Of a stretch of 64,000 bases of DNA, positions 1-7,989 are shown piece by piece; within the stretch, counting starts at the first letter, position 1; each line of letters begins with the position of its first letter. The DNA is from Dethiosulfovibrio russensis (lineage in GTDB: Bacteria; Synergistota; Synergistia; Synergistales; Dethiosulfovibrionaceae), in assembly GCF_021568855.1 (NCBI RefSeq), contig NZ_JAKGUG010000008.1, forward strand, positions 1-64,000. The letters run 5' to 3'. The notes beneath the pieces are model-generated. The model was given only the letters and a program-made list of their open reading frames with translations, was not told where the DNA came from and did no database searches. The position numbers were made by a program, and so were the translations under genes.

Positions 1-148
1 TCGGAGGGCACGTCCTGTGCCCCCTCGGCTTGGGGCGACGTCCTGTCGCCCCATCCGTACTACACGACGGCAGGTCGGAAATACGGGCTCGAATGGGCTT
101 CGCCGAAACGACCTCTCCGAGGAGTAGCGTTTCTAGAGATGCTCTATA
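1..148. repeat. Structured intergenic repeat, copy 1 (left end cut by window)
   Basis: This stretch is nearly identical to the inner and right part of the repeats at 16915-17167 and 18185-18345. It shows the tandem hairpins with loop GTCCT (perfect 8-bp stem at 32-39 and 45-52), the shared CTACACGACGGCA core near 59-72, and the right arm CCTCTCCGAGGAG followed by a degenerate TTTCTAGAGATGC end near 147. The left arm lies outside the window. It sits just downstream of the HD-GYP gene that ends at 172, so it may form that transcript's 3' end. No gene is visible in bases 1-171. Confidence 0.85.
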
Positions 149-171
149 GGTGCATGGACAGATATAGGAGT

Positions 172-1242
172 CTAAATCTGAGCCTGTTTTTCCATCTCGT
201 AACGTTTTTCTATTTTCTCTTCCAGGGAGATAAAGGCCTTGACCGTCTCGGGGCAGAACTGGATTCCCGCCAGCGATCGTATTTCCTCGAATCCCCAATC
301 GACTGGTTTCGCTTCCTTATAGGGCCTGGGACTGATCATTGCGTCGAAACTGTCTGCCACAGCCACGATCCGGCCGTAAAGGGGGATTTCCTCGCCCTTC
401 AGCCCCTTAGGATACCCTGATCCGTCCCATCTCTCGTGATGGTTCAAGGCTACAGATGCGGCGGTCATGAGGACTCCAGAGGAGAAGCGGCTGAGCAGTT
501 TCCACCCGAATATCGGGTGTTGTTTCATTATCTCCCATTCCCGATCGGTAAGAGATCCGGGTTTTAAGAGGATCGAGTCTGGGACGCCTATCTTTCCTAT
601 GTCGTGGAGAGGTGCGGCCAGTCCCAGGGAGAGTACCTCGTCCTCCGGCTCTCCCATGGTCTTGGCCAGGGCCATGGACAGCCACCCGACCCGGGATGTG
701 TGTTCGTATGTGTCGTTGTCCCTCATCTTGGCGATGAGGTTGAGGGTCTTCAGCAGGTCGGAGAGGAGGTTTTCGTTTTTGCTGGCTATTATGTCCATCG
801 ATTTTCGGTCTTCCGCATGGAAGCTTTCGAAGCCCTCTATCTGGCTGGCGAAGTTGTGTCTGTAGACGTAGAAGCTCGACGCTTTCAGGGCCAACTCAAG
901 TCTGGTGGCCAGCTGGTTGGGGTCCACCGGCTTGGTCATGTAGTCGTCCGCTCCGGCCATGACGGCTCTCTTGATTGTCTCGGAGCTGTCGTCGGAGGTC
1001 AGCATTATTATCACCGCCGGTATCTCCATGGATCTTATCCTGCCGGTGGTCTCTATCCCGTCCATCCCCGGCATGACTACGTCCATCAGTATCATGTCGA
1101 TGTCCGAGTCGACCCCCAGCAGCATGGACAGGGCTTCCTCTCCGCTTTCGGCCTCCATCACCCTGTAGCCGAGGTTCTTTATCCCCAGGGCCAGGACCTT
1201 GCGGGTTGTCCTTTCGTCCTCAACTATCAGTACCGTAGCCAT
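172..1242 (-). CDS. Response regulator with C-terminal HD-GYP (c-di-GMP phosphodiesterase) domain
   Basis: A 356-residue cytoplasmic protein. An N-terminal REC domain (about residues 1-120) starts with TVLIVEDE and carries the phospho-acceptor Asp in ILMDVVMPGMDG. After a linker helix comes an HD-GYP domain with HDIGK and the signature HHERWDGSGYPKGLKG, so hydrolysis of cyclic-di-GMP is the expected output. I start it at the ATG at 1242, which has GGGGG seven bases upstream, rather than at an in-frame ATG at 1266 that would overlap the kinase stop. It lies 20 bp downstream of the hybrid kinase and is the likely cognate output regulator, receiving phosphate through the kinase's HPt domain (inferred). 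Confidence 0.93.
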   Translation of the reverse strand: MATVLIVEDERTTRKVLALGIKNLGYRVMEAESGEEALSMLLGVDSDIDMILMDVVMPGMDGIETTGRIRSMEIPAVIIMLTSDDSSETIKRAVMAGADDYMTKPVDPNQLATRLELALKASSFYVYRHNFASQIEGFESFHAEDRKSMDIIASKNENLLSDLLKTLNLIAKMRDNDTYEHTSRVGWLSMALAKTMGEPEDEVLSLGLAAPLHDIGKIGVPDSILLKPGSLTDREWEIMKQHPIFGWKLLSRFSSGVLMTAASVALNHHERWDGSGYPKGLKGEEIPLYGRIVAVADSFDAMISPRPYKEAKPVDWGFEEIRSLAGIQFCPETVKAFISLEEKIEKRYEMEKQAQI

Positions 1243-1262
1243 AGTGAGCCCCCTTGTCTCTC

Positions 1263-4200
1263 TCATTCGACGTATTTTTTCCAGCCGCCTCTTTTCAGTT
1301 CGTTCGTCAGTTTTCTCAGAGATAATTCGAGCTCTTTAAACACCTCGACGCAGGCGGTCGAATCGGTTTCCTTGGCAAGTCTCTCAAGTCGGACGCATAT
1401 CTCCCAGGTCTCTCGGGCTCCTACCGTTCCGAGCGATCCTTTCAGGCCGTGAGCCGCCTTTGCCGTTTCCTCCGGCGACCTCTTTGCCACGGCTTGAGAC
1501 AAATTTTCTAGCTGGGACGGCAGATTTTCAATGAAGTCGCCGATGACCTCCTCCATTATGGCCTGATCCTTTCCAATCATTTCCAGAAGCGCCGCGACCC
1601 TGTCGGGATCCAGGATTCCATCGGATTTCTCCGTCGGAGTGGGCGTGGGCTCTGTTTCCGATGTCTCCGGAAGCAGAGCCGTTATGGCCCGGAACAGCTC
1701 CTCTCTGTTGACCGGTTTGGTGACTATGTCGTCTACCCCCGATTCCAGTATGGCCGATTTTTCCTCCGTCATGGCATAGGCGGTAAGGGCTATCACCGGA
1801 AGTCTGGGACGTCCCGATCGGAGTTCTTCCCGTCGGATCTCTCTGGTGGTCTCCTTTCCGTCCATTACAGGCATCTGTATGTCCATCAGAACCAGGTCAG
1901 GCCTGGTCTCGTCTATCTTTTTCAGTGCCTCCACGCCGTCTAATGCCAGGATTACCTGAAAGCCCCGTCTTTCCATGGTCCTTCTCATTATCCTGGCGTT
2001 GAATTCGTTGTCCTCAACGACCAGCACGGACTTCCCGACCCCGAACAGATCCTGATCGCCCAGTTCCTGCGGCGTGGAGCCCGCTTCCTCCGGGGTTATG
2101 GATTTTATCAGGGTTTTCTTCAACACGCTGTCCGGGATGGGCTTAGTCAGAAACCAACGTATGCCGAGATCTCTGCATCTGGATTTTACATCCGGCCCGT
2201 CTAGGGAGCTGAACATTATGGCCGCCTCCGGCATGGCGTCCTCTTGATTTAGTCTTTCAAGCACGGTGGGGCCGTCCATGTCTGGCATATGGCAGTCCAG
2301 TATCATTATGTCCGCCGATCTTCGGTTTTTTCCGGTCAATATTTTCAGGGCTTCCTCTCCTGATTTTGCTTGGTGGACTTCCATGCCCCAGGCGGACAGC
2401 TTGCGGCTAAGTATGGCCCTGTTGGTCTCGTTGTCGTCCACTATCAGGGCAGAACGGGATCTCAGTTCGGGATGTAGGTTCTGCCTGTTTCGGTCTCCTA
2501 TTCTCAGGGGAATAGCGAAGCTGAAGACGCTTCCCTTTCCGGGAGCGCTTTGAACCTCAAGTTCTCCTCCCATCATCTCCACCAGTTTTTTGCATATGGA
2601 CAGGCCGAGTCCTGTGCCTCCGTAGCGCTTGGTCGTCGATACGTCGGCCTGGATGAAGGGAGAGAATATCCTTGTTATCTCTTTTTCGGACAGCCCTATT
2701 CCTGTGTCCTCTATCCTTATCTCTACCGAATCCACCTTTGCGGTTTTTTCCGTAGCCTTCACCGACATAAGGATCTCCCCTTCGTCGGTGAATTTGACCG
2801 CGTTGCTAAGCAGGTTGACCATTATCTGTCTTATCCTCACCGAATCGCCTATGTAGCTTTCCGCCAGGTCTTCGTCTATGTCGACGTTCAGTTCCAATCC
2901 CTTGCCGTGGGCTTCCTTGGCGAGGTAACTGGCGGATTTCCAGGCGACCTCGCCAAGGTCGAAGGGGTGGCTGTCTATCTCCATGTGTCCCGATTCGATC
3001 TTGGATATGTCCAGTATGTCGTTGATTATGTCCATCAGCGAACAGGAGGCCTCGTGTATCGTCTCCAGGCATTCCCTCTGGTCCTTGTCGTAGGTGGTCT
3101 CCAGGGCGAGCTCGGTCATGCCCAACACGGCGTTCATGGGGGTCCTGATCTCGTGGCTCATGTTGGCCAGAAAGGTGCTCTTTGCCCTGTTGGCCCTCTC
3201 CGCCTCTTCCTTGGCCTCTCTGAGCTCGACGGCGTTTTGAATGAGGGCCGTGACGTCTTCCATAACCCCTACCACCCCGGAATTGTCCTCGTTCGAATGG
3301 AATGCCGCCTGATTGAAGAAAAAACGGTATTCCCGGCCGTCGATATCAATGGGAAGCTGGAATCGGACCGGTTCGTGGCCGTTCAAGATCCTTTCTCCCA
3401 GGTCCATGAGCTTTTTCGATACTTTCGTAGGGAGCAGCTCTCCCAGGGATGCGCCGATCGTTCCCCATCCCTCTCGACCCAGCAGTGAGGAAAAGGCCCT
3501 GTTACACCCTATTATTATGCCGTTTTTATCGAAGTAGTAAACCGGGTTGGGGATCGTATCCAAAAGGACCTGCATGAAGGATAGCTGTCCCTGTAGGGCT
3601 CCCTCAGCTTTTTTGCGGTCCCTTATCTCGGTCTTGAGCCTTTCGTTGTGTTCCTTGACGGTCGTTTGATTTTTCTCCGCCTCGTCGACCCTGGCCTTCA
3701 GTATCACGGCCTTGGTGTTTTCCCTAAGGAGGAATAGTCCGCCTCCCAGGAGCAACAGTGCGGAGGCTCCCATTATGATCAGGTTGCCGTAGGGGGTTGC
3801 GGAGCCGAAGACCCTGTCTCTAGGGGTCACTAGGAAGAGGAACAAAGACGCTCCCGGAACAGCCGCCTTTGCGGCCAGGACCTTGGTTGGCTTGTCCTCC
3901 TCTCCCACCTTTACCTCCATCGGTTCCTCCGCTCCCTCCAGGTGGTGGAATATCTTGCTGGCCTCCTGGGGGTTCTCGAACGGCGACGTCACCCTCTGGC
4001 CGTTCCAGGTGGTGAGGAATATGTTGTTCCACGGCTCGGTGCTCTGTCTCGCTCTGAGTCTTGCCAGTATGTCCGACGGGGTCATCCACAGCACGATCTG
4101 TCCCTCGTACTTCCCCTTGTAGAAGTAGGGGTAGGATATAACCAGTCGGCTCTCTCCGTTCTCCCACTCGGTTATGATCCGCCCCGAGGGGTTGAGGGTG

Positions 4201-4649
4201 TAGCGGTATTTGAGCCAGTCGGGAGGGTTGCCCTGTACGGCCGGGGTCACTGCGAGGGGGCTGCCGTCGTCCAGTATGACCGCTATTCTGTAGTAGACCA
4301 TGTCGTTTTCGAACGTTGTGTTCTGGAGTTTCCTCTTCAGCAGGGTATGAAGGTTTTCCTGGCTGGCCTTCAACCCGTATTCCCTGGACATACCGAGGTC
4401 CCGCCCCTGAAAGTAGGCGGTGAGTTCCTTGCTTTCGGCTATGTCGTAGGCGTCCTGTCTTCTCTCGAACAGTATGTAGCCCATTATGGAGGCCATGTTG
4501 TCCGCCTGTATCTGAAGAGCCCGTACAGTCTGTCTCTCGAAGGACCTCTGAGACCGGTAGTTCACCACTATCAGGACCGCTATCAGGGCCAGAAAAAGCC
4601 CGATCGACACGGCCAGGGCCTTCTTGAGCGTAGGCAAGGAACGCTTCAT
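1263..4649 (-). CDS. Hybrid sensor histidine kinase (sensor-PAS-HisKA-HATPase-REC-REC-HPt)
   Basis: A 1128-residue membrane kinase with all phosphorelay modules in one chain. One TM helix near residues 12-32 and another near 286-305 enclose a periplasmic sensor of about 250 residues (Cache-like size, not identified by motif). A coiled coil and a PAS domain follow (about 355-480), then HisKA with the H-box ANMSHEIRTPMNAVLGMTE, HATPase with DTGIGLSEKE and GGTGLGLSI, and two receiver domains (ALIVDDNETN and VLVVEDNEFN, Asp in MILDCHMPDMDG and VLMDIQMPVMDG). The C-terminal HPt has its His in AAHGLKGS near residue 1067. The start overlaps the upstream binding-protein gene by ATGA, and HD-GYP regulator follows, so the three form one signalling operon. 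Confidence 0.93.
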   Translation of the reverse strand: MKRSLPTLKKALAVSIGLFLALIAVLIVVNYRSQRSFERQTVRALQIQADNMASIMGYILFERRQDAYDIAESKELTAYFQGRDLGMSREYGLKASQENLHTLLKRKLQNTTFENDMVYYRIAVILDDGSPLAVTPAVQGNPPDWLKYRYTLNPSGRIITEWENGESRLVISYPYFYKGKYEGQIVLWMTPSDILARLRARQSTEPWNNIFLTTWNGQRVTSPFENPQEASKIFHHLEGAEEPMEVKVGEEDKPTKVLAAKAAVPGASLFLFLVTPRDRVFGSATPYGNLIIMGASALLLLGGGLFLLRENTKAVILKARVDEAEKNQTTVKEHNERLKTEIRDRKKAEGALQGQLSFMQVLLDTIPNPVYYFDKNGIIIGCNRAFSSLLGREGWGTIGASLGELLPTKVSKKLMDLGERILNGHEPVRFQLPIDIDGREYRFFFNQAAFHSNEDNSGVVGVMEDVTALIQNAVELREAKEEAERANRAKSTFLANMSHEIRTPMNAVLGMTELALETTYDKDQRECLETIHEASCSLMDIINDILDISKIESGHMEIDSHPFDLGEVAWKSASYLAKEAHGKGLELNVDIDEDLAESYIGDSVRIRQIMVNLLSNAVKFTDEGEILMSVKATEKTAKVDSVEIRIEDTGIGLSEKEITRIFSPFIQADVSTTKRYGGTGLGLSICKKLVEMMGGELEVQSAPGKGSVFSFAIPLRIGDRNRQNLHPELRSRSALIVDDNETNRAILSRKLSAWGMEVHQAKSGEEALKILTGKNRRSADIMILDCHMPDMDGPTVLERLNQEDAMPEAAIMFSSLDGPDVKSRCRDLGIRWFLTKPIPDSVLKKTLIKSITPEEAGSTPQELGDQDLFGVGKSVLVVEDNEFNARIMRRTMERRGFQVILALDGVEALKKIDETRPDLVLMDIQMPVMDGKETTREIRREELRSGRPRLPVIALTAYAMTEEKSAILESGVDDIVTKPVNREELFRAITALLPETSETEPTPTPTEKSDGILDPDRVAALLEMIGKDQAIMEEVIGDFIENLPSQLENLSQAVAKRSPEETAKAAHGLKGSLGTVGARETWEICVRLERLAKETDSTACVEVFKELELSLRKLTNELKRGGWKKYVE

Positions 4650-5488
4650 GGGAATTCCGTTATGGACGGATAGTATTCCTCCACCATGAGGGAGTACTCT
4701 CCTTTTTCCACCAGTTCGGAGAAAAACCTCTCGAATTCATCCCTCAGGTCGGATCCCTTGGGAAAGGCCACTGCCATCTCCTGTTTATGGGAGATCGGGC
4801 CTAGAACCTTGATCTGTCCGGGCCACGAGGCCAGGCCGACCAGGACGTCCGGGACGTCCAGCAGCAACAGCTCCGAGCGGCCGGAGATAAGGGCTGGGAT
4901 CAGGTCGTTCAGGTTTCCCTCGAAGGGCGCAAGCTCTCTGGCCAGGTCTCTCAGCCCGTACAGATCGGGATCAAGACAGGTACCGGGACAGCCCATGAGG
5001 GACTTCCCCTTCACCAGTTCCTTGGTCGATTCTATGTCCTTTTCCAGGTCGCCCGACGGTTTTATTGGTCTTATCGGGTTGTTGGCTCTAGTAACAAGCC
5101 AGACCTGGGTGGTGAAGGTGGGGCTGGAGAAGTCTATCAGCCTCTTTCTCCACTCCAGGACTGTCAGTCCGGAGGCTATAAGGTCTCCTCTTATAGGTCT
5201 CGTCGTCTCGGAAAGAGATCCGTCTTTTTTTATCTCTATTCCCAGGAGGTCGGGCACGAGATTTTGCCAGTCCGTCGGGACGAAAGAGTAATTCACCCCT
5301 AGGAAGGAGGCGAATCTTTTCATCAGTTCCACGTCGAGTCCGTCTCCGCTTCCGCTCACGAAGTGAGCGTAGGGCACGCCGAGATGGCGAAGTTCTCCTC
5401 TCTCCCTAATCTCCTTAAGGCCTTCCCCCTGGGCGGACGAGACGCACAGAGCCGATAGGAGCAGGAAGAGAAAAACCGTTCGTTTCAT
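4646..5488 (-). CDS. Periplasmic solute-binding protein, family 3 (amino-acid type), likely a sensor subunit
   Basis: A 280-residue exported protein of the bacterial periplasmic binding protein (PBPb, family 3) fold. Signal peptide MKRTVFLFLLLSALCVSSAQG is followed by the typical GxLRhLGVPY start, a GDGLDVELMKRFA segment and GDLIASGLTVLEWRKRLIDFS, which resembles the conserved two-lobe hinge region. I chose the ATG at 5488, which has GAGGAGGG six bases upstream; the longer reading to 5536 would run over the probable -10 box. No ABC permease or ATPase gene is next to it. Its stop overlaps the kinase start by four bases, so it more likely presents a ligand to the kinase than feeds a transporter (inferred). 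Confidence 0.85.
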   Translation of the reverse strand: MKRTVFLFLLLSALCVSSAQGEGLKEIRERGELRHLGVPYAHFVSGSGDGLDVELMKRFASFLGVNYSFVPTDWQNLVPDLLGIEIKKDGSLSETTRPIRGDLIASGLTVLEWRKRLIDFSSPTFTTQVWLVTRANNPIRPIKPSGDLEKDIESTKELVKGKSLMGCPGTCLDPDLYGLRDLARELAPFEGNLNDLIPALISGRSELLLLDVPDVLVGLASWPGQIKVLGPISHKQEMAVAFPKGSDLRDEFERFFSELVEKGEYSLMVEEYYPSITEFP

Positions 5489-5527
5489 GGATATCCCTCC
5501 TCTATAGGAAACACTACCACCTCTTTC

Positions 5528-5533
5528 ATTATA
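5528..5533 (-). promoter_or_regulatory. Probable -10 box of the binding protein/kinase/HD-GYP operon
   Basis: On the minus strand a perfect TATAAT lies 39 bases upstream of the ATG at 5488. The best upstream partner, TTGTCG, is 19 bases away, so the -35 is poor. It follows directly after the efflux operon terminator, where a new promoter is expected. Confidence 0.45.
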
Positions 5534-5552
5534 CATCTCGTTTCTTCCTATG

Positions 5553-5588
5553 CGACAAAAGGGACGCCTCTAGGCGTCCCTTTTGTCG
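5553..5588 (-). terminator. Terminator of the RND efflux operon
   Basis: A 16-bp perfect inverted repeat (CGACAAAAGGGACGCC, loop TCTA, then its complement) lies 20 bases past the end of the membrane fusion gene. The A-rich foot gives a CTTTTGTCG tail on the minus strand. Confidence 0.85.
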
Positions 5589-5608
5589 TTCCCTTCAGTC
5601 GAAGCGTT

Positions 5609-6685
5609 CTAACGGATCGTTATCTGGTCTCCGTCGGAGAGGTTCTTTCCTCCCAAGACGACCAGCCTTTCTCCCGGTTCCAGGCCCTCTCGGATCTGGC
5701 TATCCCTTCCTACGGACGGTCCTAGTTTGACCGGTCTCTTTACGGCTTTCCCATCCTCCACCACGAAGACGAAGGAGCCGCCCTGCTCGGAGATCACCGC
5801 CTCCATCGGTACCATGACGGCGTTTTTCAGGGTCTCCTCAACGATGAAGACCCTTGCGAACATCCCCGGTTTGAGGTTTTTCCGATTTTCGATGGCGACC
5901 TCCACCTGTGTGGTCCTGGTGCTGGGGTCGACGAAGGGGCGGATTCGGGAGACCTTGCCCTCCAGCTTGATCTCTCCGACGGTCACGAAAGCCGTCATTC
6001 CCTGCTCTATCAGTCTGGCGTGGCTTTCCGGAGCCTGGATGACCGCTTTCAGCCTTGATATGTCGGCGATCTGAGCCAGAGGGGTCTGAGGGGTTATCAT
6101 CTCTCCCGGGGTTCTGGAGTAGTCGTTCACCACAATTCCCTGAATGGACGCCTTCAGCGTGTATTCGGACAGGTCTACCTGGAGTTTTTCCAGGTTGGCC
6201 CTGTGCTGTCTGACCTGAGCCCTGTTGAGGTCTACCGCCGCCTTTGCGGTGCGGTAGACCGTCTCCTTCGAGTCCAACTGCTGCTGGGTGGAGAAGCCCT
6301 CCTTGACCAGCCTGAGATAGCGATCCCTCTCCCTCTTAGCGTTTTCAAGTTCCGCCATGGCTTGGGCCACCTGGGCCTGGGCGACGGCTATCTGTGCCTT
6401 GGCCTGAGATATCTGGGCGTCGACGTCTCTGTGGTCCAGCTCCGCTATAGGGTCTCCGGGAGATACCGAGTTTCCCTGTTTCACGAAGACCTTCATCAGC
6501 CTTCCGCTCACCCTGGGATAGATGGTTACCTCGTCTATGGCCTCCAGGGTGCTGTTCTCGGAAAAACCTCTCTCCACCTTAGGGGTTATCTCCACGGTCT
6601 GCACGGTCACGACGGTGTTTTGAGCGGCCCCGGTGGATCCCCATAGCAACACGGTCGCCAGAGCGATGACAACGGCTATTTTCAT
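5609..6685 (-). CDS. RND efflux periplasmic adaptor (membrane fusion protein, HlyD/AcrA type)
   Basis: A 358-residue exported adaptor that would bridge the inner-membrane pump and the TolC channel. It has an N-terminal signal sequence (cut probably after GAAQ), a lipoyl/barrel-sandwich half with YPRVSGRLMKVFVKQGNSVSPGDPIAELD, a long alpha-hairpin rich in Ala/Gln (about residues 90-165), the second lipoyl half and a C-terminal beta-barrel with KPGMFARVFI and EGLEPGERLVVLGG. It lacks the lipobox Cys of AcrA, so it is probably anchored by its signal sequence or free in the periplasm. The ATG overlaps the TolC gene stop by four bases; it is the last gene of the efflux operon. Confidence 0.93.
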   Translation of the reverse strand: MKIAVVIALATVLLWGSTGAAQNTVVTVQTVEITPKVERGFSENSTLEAIDEVTIYPRVSGRLMKVFVKQGNSVSPGDPIAELDHRDVDAQISQAKAQIAVAQAQVAQAMAELENAKRERDRYLRLVKEGFSTQQQLDSKETVYRTAKAAVDLNRAQVRQHRANLEKLQVDLSEYTLKASIQGIVVNDYSRTPGEMITPQTPLAQIADISRLKAVIQAPESHARLIEQGMTAFVTVGEIKLEGKVSRIRPFVDPSTRTTQVEVAIENRKNLKPGMFARVFIVEETLKNAVMVPMEAVISEQGGSFVFVVEDGKAVKRPVKLGPSVGRDSQIREGLEPGERLVVLGGKNLSDGDQITIR

Positions 6686-7989
6686 CTGTCTTCACCTCCG
6701 TTTTCTTTCAGGACATGGGAGACCAGCTCTCCCTCGGTTCTCTCCAGGGCCGCCACCTGGACGGAATAGGCGCTCACAGCCATAGCGTGTTCCTTTCTGG
6801 CCTTGGTGTAGGATGCCTGGGCGTCCAGGACGTCTATCTGGGTGCTGACTCCCTCTCTGTAGCCTACCTGGGCCAACCTAAGGGATTCGGAGGCCAATTC
6901 GAGGTCTTTCGACGTGGATTCCACCGCCTGTTTAGCCGTTTCGAGATTTAACCAGGCCTGGGAGACCTCGCTTCTTATGGCCTCCCGAAGCTTTTGGAGG
7001 TCCAGCTCTCTCTGTCTCAGGTTGGCCTTTTCCCTCATTATCTGGGCCTTGGTGACGTTCCTGTCCAGTATGGGCACGTCCACCTCCAAGGCTATCTCCC
7101 AGTCGTCGTCGTCGGTACCGTCGCTTTCCTTCGGGTCGTCCCAGGTGTAGGAGGCTTTCAGATCGACCTTAGGTCTCAGCCCGCTGGCGGCTACCTGTAT
7201 CTCCTGTCGCTGTATCTCCAGAGATGAAAGTGACGCCTTCAGGTCCGGTCTGTTCGCCATGGCCCTTTCGAGAGAGCCCTCTCTGTCGCCGACGTAGGGC
7301 ACGAAGTCGAGGCTGCCCTCTATCTTTACGTCCGACTCTGGGTCCATCCGCAGAGTGGTAAAAAGGGCGATCTTGGCCGATTCCAGGTCGTTGACGGCGG
7401 TTATGAGCTGGGTTCTGTAGCCGCTCAGCTGTTGTTCCGCTCTGGTGACCTCGAACCGGTTCGCTACGCCCAGGACCTCCTTTTTTACGACTTCCTTCAG
7501 ATGACTCTCTGCGAAGGCCATCGAGTCCCTGGCTGCGGCCACGTTTTCCCTCAAATGGAGAATGTCGTAGAACTGGCGTATGACCGAGTAGGCCACGGTC
7601 TCCTTTGCGTCGGTCACTGCCTCCAGCACCGAGGTTTCGTAGGCCTGGGACTGTTTGAGCAATGCGGTGGCCTTCCCCCCCGTGTATACCGGCTGGGTGG
7701 CGGTTATCGATACGCCGTAGGAGTTTGCCTCCTCCGCAAGAGCGTGTTGCTCGTCCTGTCTTTTGTACTTGCCCCCCAGGGAAAGGGATGGAAAAAGTGC
7801 CGATCGGGCTACCAGCTTTCCCGCCTCGCTCTTGTCCATGTCCTGGGCGCTCTTCAGAACCTCTATTCCCTCTTCTACCCCTATCCTGACAGCTTCCTCG
7901 AGGGTCAGGGAGGTTGCGGACACGGGCGGTGCGACGGAAAGTATCGCCATCATAGCGACGGCGACGCCTATCGTTTTCTTCGTTTTCAT
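6682..7989 (-). CDS. TolC-family outer membrane efflux channel
   Basis: A 435-residue outer membrane factor. It has a signal peptide (cleavage likely after PPVSA) and two repeated TolC halves: SLTLEEAVRIGVEEG with DMDKSEAGKLVARSALFPSLSL near the start, and AMANRPDLKASLSSLEIQ with AASGLRPKVDLKASY in the middle, followed by long coiled-coil helices and the RLAQVGYREGVSTQIDVLDAQ segment typical of the family. Its start and stop overlap the pump and adaptor genes (ATGA at both joins), so the three parts are made from one message. The presence of an outer membrane channel supports a diderm cell. Confidence 0.93.
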   Translation of the reverse strand: MKTKKTIGVAVAMMAILSVAPPVSATSLTLEEAVRIGVEEGIEVLKSAQDMDKSEAGKLVARSALFPSLSLGGKYKRQDEQHALAEEANSYGVSITATQPVYTGGKATALLKQSQAYETSVLEAVTDAKETVAYSVIRQFYDILHLRENVAAARDSMAFAESHLKEVVKKEVLGVANRFEVTRAEQQLSGYRTQLITAVNDLESAKIALFTTLRMDPESDVKIEGSLDFVPYVGDREGSLERAMANRPDLKASLSSLEIQRQEIQVAASGLRPKVDLKASYTWDDPKESDGTDDDDWEIALEVDVPILDRNVTKAQIMREKANLRQRELDLQKLREAIRSEVSQAWLNLETAKQAVESTSKDLELASESLRLAQVGYREGVSTQIDVLDAQASYTKARKEHAMAVSAYSVQVAALERTEGELVSHVLKENGGEDR